Shown here: one piece after another, positions 13,101 through 25,000 of the stretch
Numbering within the stretch: the stretch's first letter is position 1
How the letters are laid out: the number at the start of each line of letters is the position of its first letter
Source: Nematostella vectensis
Lineage: Eukaryota > Cnidaria > Anthozoa > Actiniaria > Edwardsiidae
Direction: 5' to 3'
Assembly: GCF_932526225.1 (NCBI RefSeq)
Contig: NC_064036.1
Span: forward strand, 16,886,953-16,950,952
Length of the DNA stretch: 64,000 nt
Notes under the pieces: model-generated
The model's input: the letters and a program-made list of their open reading frames with translations, nothing else
Database searches by the model: none
Told to the model about the DNA's origin: nothing
Program-made: the position numbers and the translations under genes

Positions 13101-16100
13101 TAATAGTGATGACTTTTTTTGTAGTAGGAACCCACGTAGAGATGTGTAAATTCTTTTTATCCATAGCGCGCGCTATTCTAGAAAATGCGCGTTTTTGTCA
13201 GTTGTAATGTTTTTGCGTCTCGCGCCACTATTCTGATGTAAATAAGCTTGTAACGATTCACCTTCTTCAGTCTGCCCTGAAGAAGTCTTATTAAAGACGA
13301 AAATTTGGCAGAGTCGATTTCCAGATTTTGGTGTATTCTATAACACTGGAAGTATTGATATGAGGGCGTTGCCCTTGTAACGATAATATAAAATATATTA
13401 GCCCTTTTTGGGGTATCAATTAAAGACTCCGAAATTCGGACTCTTTTTGGGGTATCCATTAAAGACTCCTAAATTCGGACTCTATTTTGGAAATCCATAA
13501 AAGACTCCGAAATTCAGACTCTTTGGGGTATCCATTAAAGACTCAGAAATCCGGACTCTTTTTAGGGGTATCCATTAAAGACTCCGAAATTCGGACTCTT
13601 TTTTGGAGATCCATAAAAGACTCCGAAATTCAGACCCTTTTTTTGGGTATCCATTAAAGACTCCGAAATTCGGACTCTTTTTTGGGGATCCATAAAAGAC
13701 TCCGAAATTCAGACTATTTTCAGGGTAGTTATAAAAGACTCAGAAATTCGGGCTCTGTTGTTTTTTTGTCCTCCCTTTCAGATCAGCGATAAAACACTTA
13801 TTCTTTCTGAGGGTTTAGAAATTGCCGTTGCAACAAGTAGGGATTGGACAGAGCCTCTTCTTCACACCGTTGAAAAACTTGACTCTACTCGAACTAGTTT
13901 TTTTTTTCGAGTAAAACCCTACAGACAACCCTGATTTTTCATATTTTCTGGGCTTTTGGAAAACCACAAATTAATTTGGAACACGTTCTACGCGAAAATG
14001 GTCAAACTTGATTGGTCAATATCTGCAAGCATTTGCAAGAATTTTGGTTTTGCGGTAGTCCTGTGGTGTACAAGGAACGCCTGCAAAAGGCTTATTGATT
14101 GTTTAGATAGAAAAAAGAGTTACTAAAGATAGCGATAGTCACGGAGCGATCGTTACACGAGCAGTTCGGGCGGCGAAGTTTGAGCAATGGCTGGTGAGCA
14201 TCGTCGAAGAAACAAAGGTCCAAGATGCCACCACTGTCATCGATTGGCCACATCAAAAGAGATTGCCGAGAACTCGTATCGGCAAAGGCGGAAATTATAT
14301 GGCTTCAAAGTTATTGGGATGGGTTGCACCCTGTATTACCGCTTAATGTAATAACTGTGATAACTAACTAATTGAATACAAACGCTTAATTTAATTAAAT
14401 TCGCCGCTTAATGTAATAATAACTCACAGGCGTTAGTATAACATTAACGTTAGTATTACATTAAGTGGCAGTTATTACATTAAGCGGTGATACACACCCG
14501 CCCCATGTGCCCCACCCCTTTCTACGACACTGTACATTAGCCCTGGTTTCACGCTACTATACCCTACCCTGTGTGTCGTCGTTAAGCACGTTGATGGTGA
14601 TGTTAGCATTTTTCAGGGAAATAATCGGATCGGTGACACTTATAGTCAGGTAGAAAGTCTTGTTTTCCTCAAGGCGCGAGTCGTCTATAATGTGCACCAT
14701 GACGTCGAAAGTGGAAATTGACGGAGGGATGTTGATGGTGGTTTGCAGCGGTTGAAAGTCCACCCCTGATACAGCTGTTCCGCTTACTGCTTGAACACTG
14801 CGAATAAAAGTAGGTAAATACTTTGGTAAATGTTAATTCAAGGCGGATCTAGGGGTTCTTGTCCTGTTTTTTTTTTCGGCACAACAAAAGCTTGACGTCT
14901 GAATCGGTTTCGTGTTTGTGCCGTGCAGTACGACTTGCGCAGCCGTGCTGTGAATGATTTCAGACGTAGAACCATCCCTGTACCCAATCCAAATAACTAT
15001 ATACGGTACAGGACTTAAACTGCGCAGAATCGCGGCGTATGAGTCGGTAGTGAGTTGAGTCTATTTTCTAAATACTGGGGATTGTAATTTTCGTGTTATA
15101 TATTATGAGTGTTAATTCGTGTATTGTAAAGTTAAAATTTTCCAAAAATCCGAGAAAACTTTGGTAATGGGTAAAGAAAAAAAAAGGAAAAGTGTCAACT
15201 CCTGAAGACACAATTCTGAGCTCTTCTTTCAACACAACACCGAGCGTTTAATTTCAACACACTAACTATGCTTTCAACAATCGAGCCTGGCATGTTTGGC
15301 ACGCTCTCTGGACGAGCACGCTATCGCCATGGCAACATCAATCAATGAAAAAAACATAACAAAACGAAAATTGGAACATCGAAAAAATTGCTTGTCTACA
15401 TTTTGGATCCTCTTTTTCCTCGGGATTGCTGAATTTTTTTAAAAGCGCTGCTGTCAGCAATTGTGTTTAGAATATCGTTTTTAATATTTTTTGCACATTC
15501 ATTTATCTTTACAAGGTGATGGGTCCTTTTCTTTAACGTTAAAATTTCAAATTTTATGTCTTTGATCGCCAATGTTTTTTTGTAGCATACCTCACATTGA
15601 TTGGTAGCTTCGTGGAACCAGTGTTTTCGATCGTCACGTTTATACTCCCAACGCTCTCGTTCAAGAACCTAACAACGTCGCTTTGGAAACCTATCACCGC
15701 TGGAACAAAAGGATACCACATTATCGTCTTTCATGATATTTTAACCAAAAGAAGACTCACAGGCTAATCACAGTCTTTTTTAAAGTAAAACAAAAACAAA
15801 AACAAAAAACAAACAAAACAAAAAAACAACTCGATATTATTCTGATATTGCGCTGTAAAGCATTCATTCATAAAAAAAGATGAATCATATAAATGAATCT
15901 AGACTATAGAAATACCTACAAGCAAAGATTTATCCTTCATTTGCCAAATTTAATAAAAGTAACCAATGGAAAATAAACAATTTTTTCCAATCACGGATTG
16001 TGCTAGGATGAGAAAAGGGCCGGTGTAAAAGACTCTATTAAGACTTTGATATGAAACCAGCGCCCTTCATAAAAATCCCTAACAATAGTTACATACGAAA

Positions 16101-19100
16101 TTCATTAACTCACACCTCTGGTGTCGTCATTAAGTATGTGAAAGGTGATGTTAGTAGTTCCCTTGGAAACCGCCGGGCCAGTGATGTTCAAGGTTAGGTA
16201 GAACGTCTTGTTAGGCTCAACGACAAAGTCATCTGTTATGTAGACTGTGACGTTATAAGTGGAGACTGAGGGGGGGATGTTGATGGTGGTTTGTAAGGGT
16301 TCAAAGTCCACCCCGGATACAGCTGTTCCGCTAACTGCTTGAACACTGCGAATAAAAGTATGTAAATACTTTGTTAAATGTTTATTCAAGGCGGATCTAG
16401 GGGTTCTTGTCCCGTTTTTTTTTTCGGCACAACAAAAGTTTGACGTCTGAATCGGTGTCGTGTTCTTGCCGTGCAGTACGACATGCGCAGCCGTGCTTTG
16501 CGCTGTGAATGATTTCAGACGTAGAACCATCCCTGTACCCAATCCAAATAACTATATACGGTACAGGACTTAAACTGCGCAGAATCGCGGCGTATGAGTC
16601 GGTAGTGAGTTGAGTCTATTTTCTAAATACTGGGGATTGTAATTTTCGTGTTATATATTATGAGTGTTAATTCGTGTATTGTAAAGTTAAAATTTTCCAA
16701 AAATCCGAGAAAACTTTGGTAATGGGTAAAGAAAAAAAAAGGAAAAGTGTCAACTCCTGAAGACACAATTCTGAGCTCTTCTTTCAACACAACACCGAGC
16801 GTTTAATTTCAACACACTAACTATGCTTTCAACAATCGAGCCTGGCATGTTTGGCACGCTCTCTGGACGAGCACGCTATCGCCATGGCAACATCAATCAA
16901 TGAAAAAAACATAACAAAACGAAAATTGGAACATCGAAAAAATTGCTTGTCTACATTTTGGATCCTCTTTTTCCTCGGGATTGCTGAATTTTTTTAAAAG
17001 CGCTGCTGTCAGCAATTGTGTTTAGAATATCGTTTTTAATATTTTTTGCACATTCATTTATCTTTACAAGGTGATGGGTCCTTTTCTTTAACGTTAAAAT
17101 TTCAAATTTTATGTCTTTGATCGCCAATGTTTTTTTGTAGCATACCTCACATTGATTGGTAGCTTCGTGGAACCAGTGTTTTCGATCGTCACGTTTATAC
17201 TCCCAACGCTCTCGTTCAAGAACCTAACAACGTCGCCTTGGAAACCTATCACCGCTGGAACAAAAGGATACCACATTATCGTCTTTCATGATATTTTAAC
17301 CAAAAGAAGACTCACAGGCTAATCACAGTCTTTTTTAAAGTAAAACAAAAACAAAAACAAAAAACAAACAAAACAAAAAAACAACTCGATATTATTCTGA
17401 TATTGCGCTGTAAAGCATTCATTCATAAAAAAAGATGAATCATATAAATGAATCTAGACTATAGAAATACCTACAAGCAAAGATTTATCCTTCATTTGCC
17501 AAATTTAATAAAAGTAACCAATGGAAAATAAACAATTTTTTCCAATCACGGATTGTGCTAGGATGAGAAAAGGGCCGGTGTAAAAGACTCTATTAAGACT
17601 TTGATATGAAACCAGCGCCCTTCATAAAAATCCCTAACAATAGTTACATACGAAATTCATTAACTCACACCTCTGGTGTCGTCATTAAGTATGTGAAAGG
17701 TGATGTTAGTAGTTCCCTTGGAAACCGCCGGGCCAGTGATGTTCAAGGTTAGGTAGAACGTCTTGTTAGGCTCAACGACAAAGTCATCTGTTATGTAGAC
17801 TGTGACGTTATAAGTGGAGACTGAGGGGGGGATGTTGATGGTGGTTTGTAAGGGTTCAAAGTCCACCCCGGATACAGCTGTTCCGCTAACTGCTTGAACA
17901 CTGCGAATAAAAGTATGTAAATACTTTGGTAAATGTTTATTCAAGGCGGATCTAGGGGTTCTTGTCCCGTTTTTTTTTTTCGGCACAACAAAAGTTTGAC
18001 GTCTGAATCGGTGTCGTGTTTTTGCCGTGCAGTACGACTTGCGCAGCCGTGCTTTGCGCTGTGAATGATTTCAGACGTGGAACCATCCCTGTACCCAATC
18101 CAAATAACTATATACGGTACAGGACTTAAACTGCGCAGAATCGCGGCGTATGAGTCGGTAGTGAGTTGAGTCTATTTTCTAAATACTGGGGATTGTAATT
18201 TTCGTGTTATATATTATGAGTGTTAATTCGTGTATTGTAAAGTTAAAATTTTCCAAAAATCCGAGAAAACTTTGGTAATGGGTAAAGAAAAAAAAAGGAA
18301 AAGTGTCAACTCCTGAAGACACAATTCTGAGCTCTTCTTTCAACACAACACCGAGCGTTTAATTTCAACACACTAACTATGCTTTCAACAATCGAGCCTG
18401 GCATGTTTGGCACGCTCTCTGGACGAGCACGCTATCGCCATGGCAACATCAATCAATGAAAAAAACATAACAAAACGAAAATTGGAACATCGAAAAAATT
18501 GCTTGTCTACATTTTGGATCCTCTTTTTCCTCGGGATTGCTGAATTTTTTTAAAAGCGCTGCTGTCAGCAATTGTGTTTAGAATATCGTTTTTAATATTT
18601 TTTGCACATTCATTTATCTTTACAAGGTGATGGGTCCTTTTCTTTAACGTTAAAATTTCAAATTTTATGTCTTTGATCGCCAATGTTTTTTTGTAGCATA
18701 CCTCACATTGATTGGTAGCTTCGTGGAACCAGTGTTTTCGATCGTCACGTTTATACTCCCAACGCTCTCGTTCAAGAACCTAACAACGTCGCCTTGGAAA
18801 CCTATCACCGCTGGAACAAAAGGATACCACATTATCGTCTTTCATGATATTTTAACCAAAAGAAGACTCACAGGCTAATCACAGTCTTTTTTAAAGTAAA
18901 ACAAAAACAAAAACAAAAAACAAACAAAACAAAAAAACAACTCGATATTATTCTGATATTGCGCTGTAAAGCATTCATTCATAAAAAAAGATGAATCATA
19001 TAAATGAATCTAGACTATAGAAATACCTACAAGCAAAGATTTATCCTTCATTTGCCAAATTTAATAAAAGTAACCAATGGAAAATAAACAATTTTTTCCA

Positions 19101-22000
19101 ATCACGGATTGTGCTAGGATGAGAAAAGGGCCGGTGTAAAAGACTCTATTAAGACTTTGATATGAAACCAGCGCCCTTCATAAAAATCCCTAACAATAGT
19201 TACATACGAAATTCATTAACTCACACCTCTGGTGTCGTCATTAAGTATGTGAAAGGTGATGTTAGTAGTTCCCTTGGAAACCGCCGGGCCAGTGATGTTC
19301 AAGGTTAGGTAGAACGTCTTGTTAGGCTCAACGACAAAGTCATCTGTTATGTAGACTGTGACGTTATAAGTGGAGACTGAGGGGGGGATGTTGATGGTGG
19401 TTTGTAAGGGTTCAAAGTCCACCCCGGATACAGCTGTTCCGCTAACTGCTTGAACACTGCGAATAAAAGTATGTAAATACTTTGGTAAATGTTTATTCAA
19501 GGCGGATCTAGGGGTTCTTGTCCCGTTTTTTTTTTTCGGCACAACAAAAGTTTGACGTCTGAATCGGTGTCGTGTTTTTGCCGTGCAGTACGACATGCGC
19601 AGCCGTGCTTTGCGCTGTGAATGATTTCAGACGTAGAACCATCCCTGTACCCAATCCAAATAACTATATACGGTACAGGACTTAAACTGCGCAGAATCGC
19701 GGCGTATGAGTCGGTAGTGAGTTGAGTCTATTTTCTAAATACTGGGGATTGTAATTTTCGTGTTATATATTATGAGTGTTAATTCGTGTATTGTAAAGTT
19801 AAAATTTTCCAAAAATCCGAGAAAACTTCGGTAATGGGTAAAGAAAGAAAAAAAAGGAAAAGTGTCAACTCCTGAAGACACAATTCTGAGCTCTTCTTTC
19901 AACACAACACCGAGTGTTTACTTTCAACATACTAACTATGCTTTCAATAATCGAGCCTGGCATGTTTGGCACGCTCTCCGGACGAGCACGCTCTCTCCAT
20001 GGCAACATCAATCAATGAACAATACATAACAAAAAGAAAATTGGAACATCGAAAAAATTGCTTGTCTACATTTTGGATCCTCTTTTTCCTCGGGATTGCT
20101 GAATTTTTTAAAAGCGCTGCTGTCAGCAATTGTTTTTAGAATATCGTTTTTAATATTTTTTGCACATTCATTTATCTTTACAAGGTGATGGGTCCTTTTC
20201 TTTAACGTTAAAATTTCAAATTTTATGTCTTTGATCGCCAATGTTTTTTTGTTGCATACCTCACATTGATTGGTAGCTTCGTGGAACCAGTGTTTTCGAT
20301 CGTCACGTTTATACTCCCAACGCTCTCGTTCAAGAATCTAACAACGTCGCCTTGGAAACCTATCACCGCTGGAACAAAAGGATACCACATTATCGTCTTT
20401 TATGATATTTTAACCAAAAGAAGACTCACAGGCTAATCACAGTCTTTTTTAAAGTAAAAAAAAAAACAAAAACAAAAAACAAACAAAACAAAAAAACAAC
20501 TCGATATTATTCTGATATTGCGCTGTAAAGCATTCATTCATAAAAAAGGATGAATCATATAAATGAATCTAGACTATAGAAATACCTACAAGCAAAGATT
20601 TATCCTTCATTTGCCAAATTTAATAAAAGTAACCAATGGAAAATAAACAATTTTTTCCATTCACGGATTGTGCTAGGATGAGAAAAGGGCCGGTGTAAAA
20701 GACTCTATAAAGACTTTGATATGAAACCAGCGCCCTTCATAAAAATCCCTAACAATAATTACATACGAAATTCATTAACTCACACCTCTGGTGTCGTCAT
20801 TAAGTATGTGAAAGGTGATGTTAGTAGTTCCCTTGGAAACCGCCGGGTCAGTGATGTTCAAGGTTAGGTAGAACGTCTTGTTAGGCTCAACGACAAAGTC
20901 ATCTGTTATGTAGACTGTGACGTTATAAGTGGAGACTGAGGGGGGGATGTTGATGGTGGTTTGTAAGGGTTCAAAGTCCACCCCGGATACAGCTGTTCCG
21001 CTAACTGCTTGAACACTGCGAATAAAAGTATGTAAATACTTTGGTAAATGTTTATTCAAGGCGGATCTAGGGGTTCTTGTCCCGTTTTTTTTTTCGGCAC
21101 AACAAAAGTTTGACGTCTGAATCGGTGTCGTGTTTTTGCCGTGCAGTACGACTTGCGCAGCCGTGCTTTGCGCTGTGAATGATTTCAGACGTGGAACCAT
21201 CCCTGTACCCAATCCAAATAACTATATACGGTACAGGACTTAAACTGCGCAGAATCGCGGCGTATGAGTCGGTAGTGAGTTGAGTCTATTTTCTAAATAC
21301 TGGGGATTGTAATTTTCGTGTTATATATTATGAGTGTTAATTCGTGTATTGTAAAGTTAAAATTTTCCAAAAATCCGAGAAAACTTTGGTAATGGGTAAA
21401 GAAAAAAAAAGGAAAAGTGTCAACTCCTGAAGACACAATTCTGAGCTCTTCTTTCAACACAACACCGAGCGTTTACTTTCAACACACTAACTATGCTTTC
21501 AACAATCGAGCCTGGCATGTTTGGCACGCTCTCTGGACGAGCACGCTATCGCCATGGCAACATCAATCAATGAAAAAAACATAACAAAAAGAAAATTGGA
21601 ACATCGAAAAAATTGCTTGTCTACATTTTGGATCCTCTTTTTCCTCGGGATTGCGGAATTTTTTAAAAGCGCTGTTCTCAGCAATTGTTTTTAGAATATC
21701 GTTTTTAATATTTTTTGCACATTCATTTATCTTCACAAGGGGACGGGTCCTTTACTTTAACGTTAAAATGTCAAATTTTATGTCTTTGATCGCCAATGTT
21801 TTTTTGTAGCATACCTCACATTGATTGGTAGCTTCGTGGAACCAGTGTTTTCGATCGTCACGTTTATACTCCCAACGCTCTCGTTCAAGAACCTAACAAC
21901 GTCGCCTTGGAAACCCATCACCGCTGGAACAAAAGGATACCACATTATCGTCTTTCATGATATTTTAACCAAAAGAAGACTCACAGGCTAATCACATCCT

Positions 22001-22048
<48 letters not shown>

Positions 22049-25000
22049 GATATTATTCTGATATTGCGCTGTAAAGCATTCATTCATAAAAAAGAATGAA
22101 TCATATAAATAAATCTAGACTATAGAAATGAGAAAAGGGCCGGTGTAAAAGACTCTATTAAGACTTTGATATGAAACCAGCGCCCTTCATAAAAATCCCT
22201 AACAATAGTTACATACGAAATTCATTAATTATCTCACACCTCTGGTGTCGTCATTAAGTATGTGAAAGGTGATGTTAGTAGTTCCCTTGGAAACCGCCGG
22301 GTCAGTGATGTTCAAGGTTAGGTAGAACGTCTTGTTAGGCTCAACGACAAAGTCATCTGTTATGTAGACTGTGACGTTATAAGTGGAGACTGAGGGGGGG
22401 ATGGTGATGGTGGTTTGTAAGGGTTCAAAATCCACACCGGATAAAGCTGTTCCGCTGACCGCTTGAACACTGTTCACAAATATTTAGCAGCGTGTGTTAG
22501 CAACTAAGATCATATAAATAAAAGACCCCTTGGCACACGGAGCCTTAGCAGGGCTTGAAATATTGGTGGAGAACGGCAAAGAAACAACATTAAAGTTGGG
22601 GGACAACCCTTACTACGGCCCAGACACATATCGAAAACACCACAGAAACTACACGAGACCTTAAAATCCTGAGGACGGAACTTTGACAGTGAGTGGTTCC
22701 CATGAGTCTCTGGGCGGAGGCTAAGTTCAAACGTCGTATTATCGATGAGCCATATTCAATGCAAATGCATTCAAATGAAGATGGAACAATCGACTTGATT
22801 CATTTGCACATATTTTGTCTGACGTCAATTGTCCAAAAGCACTTAAACAAAACACCATTGAAAAGAAACCGCTTTATAAAGATTAAATAGTACTTAGAAA
22901 ACCAGGCAGCAAACTGACAGTAGCTCTTAGTCGAAAACTTAGAGCTATGGAGAAACTCGAAAGAAATCACGTTTTCAAACAACTGCCTTTTTGTGTGACC
23001 TCTATTGAGAATGACCGTTATTGCGTTGATTGAAATACAATACAAATCAGATAACTGATACAATCTTTGTTCAAAGGATGTTACATTGATTGACAGGCGG
23101 AGGATTTCTGACTTACCCCATGGTGTGGGACTGTGCGGTGGATCCCGTGTTCTCAACCGTGACGTTAACACTTCCTACACCCTCTTTAACGTGTCTCACT
23201 GCATCGCCATGGAAACCAATTTTAGCTGCAAAAAGAGATTACCATGTGACGATGGCGAATTTACTGAACATCATTTAGCTTTTTTCATTTGAGATAAAAT
23301 GAGCCATTGCTTAAATAATACGATCCCCTACATTTCTAGTAATTTCGTCGCGCCAGACAGTTCTGTGACCCATCACGAATCTTCACTTGGGAGGAATAGT
23401 TATCGTGAAAATAAATGCTATCCTGTAGTACGTATTCAGGATCTGGCGCAGCGGCTGCTGAGAGCTAGTGCAGCGGCTACACGCGAGCTCCTATATATTT
23501 TCTCTAAAATTCTAGTCCGTAGAGAGAGAAGGGGAAGCAGGGCAGCTTCAACGCTACTACACCTTTTTGTTTTAATAAAGCAACGTGTGGTGGCGAAAAC
23601 ATATGTAACATACTTGGGCGAAAATGTCAAGCACTTAAGACAACCATTTAATACCTAAGTTTCTGTAGACTAGCAGTGATAGTATCCTCAGGATATGTAC
23701 AACTAGTAGAGGCAAGGCAAACCCATCCCTCCCCACCAATTGCCTACGAACTTGTTGATAATCTGTGATAATATCCTCACGATCTACCTTGATCGTCGTC
23801 CGTTATAGTGATGACGGCGAACTGGTTGGTGTAACAAAGTGCCTTGGGGGCGGCTCCACCAGTGATGTTTATGTAGAACTCTTCCGAGTCTTCATAAATA
23901 ACGTCATTAGTTATAGAGACAGTAGTGGTAGCCTCATTGACCAATATACCGAAGGATACAGTTGTGGGGTTTGTGTAGCTGAAGTCGTTTCCTTGAACTG
24001 CTGATCTATTCGTTGTTTGAAGTCTGGAATTGAACATATGCAGGTGTACTAACTTTTAGTTAAAGCGATTGGTGCCTGCCACTAAGGAATTGGTAACGAA
24101 ACTGAGAAGGATGGGGTATGGGAACAAGATCAGAATGGATATGGTGAAGACAGGATAGAAACTATGGATGGCCGATAGAGCTCGGATAGGGAAAAGACTT
24201 TAAATGGAAAATACTTTAAATGGAAATGAGGATGGCGATGGAATGGAGTAGTAGATAGAATAGGGGTTGGGAATCAAACTGAAAGGCTACCGTTTTTTTC
24301 TAATATTTTCCACAAAAAAAACGCCGAGTCATGTAAAACAAAACCGAATTTCTCTGATTTGAAGAAAAACACCTAAAAAACAAACAAACAAACAAAGAAA
24401 GTAATCCATTTTGATGAGACGCAATACAACAAAGGTACCTTCGTCCATCTTCCCCTTTGAATGGAAAGCGAAATCTCGAAAAGAAAGCTAAACGCACACT
24501 CAATTTTGATGCAGCACTTTGGTATTTCAATTGCAAAGTAGAATCGCCGAATAATTCAACTGTTTCCATTGTTCCTTCCATTCTTTCCTGAAAACTAAAA
24601 ACCGGAATATCAAAATTGTTTCGAAATATCGGTAAACAGATCTAAAGATGGTGATTATGAATAATACATACTCTTTTTTTGCCCTTTTTTTATCAATAAA
24701 ATTCTAAGAGGCTCAGATAGCTTTAAAATAAGTTTTATTAAAGTGTTCGGGAACGTAGAATCAAATAATAGCGACCTGCAATGTTTTTTAAATGTATTAT
24801 TATTTCTATCATCTTCTGTTTACACTGTACTGTCTGAAAATGAAAACGGGTCAGCCTCAGCTAAAAATTAGACAATCTTAAAAAAATTGTATACATTATG
24901 TTCCATTACAAAAACTATGAATATATAAGTTAATAAACATAATGCGTCGACGAAATTTATGGCTAAACAATAATGACAAAACAAACTTCTGTGCTTGGTA

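Larger units (their letters stand above)
14763..22469. repeat. Tandem ~1.55-kb Calx-beta exon-pair units
   Basis: Five units, with starts of the matching exon ends at 16116, 17671, 19227, 20786 and 22240 (spacings 1555, 1556, 1559, 1454). Each contains one C-terminal half exon, an intron, one N-terminal half exon and an intron. Introns are as conserved as exons, with differences mainly in A-runs and a few substitutions. The 22.24-kb unit has a ~100-bp shorter intron with a long A-run. Confidence 0.92.

Noticed and set aside
19944-20241. Short minus-strand ORFs repeated in each 1.55-kb unit (for example NVDKQFFRCSNFLFVM)
   Set aside because: They lie in the introns of the Calx-beta units, differ in frame between copies because of A/T-run changes, and show no domain. 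They may be a fossil element fragment but cannot be supported as a gene.
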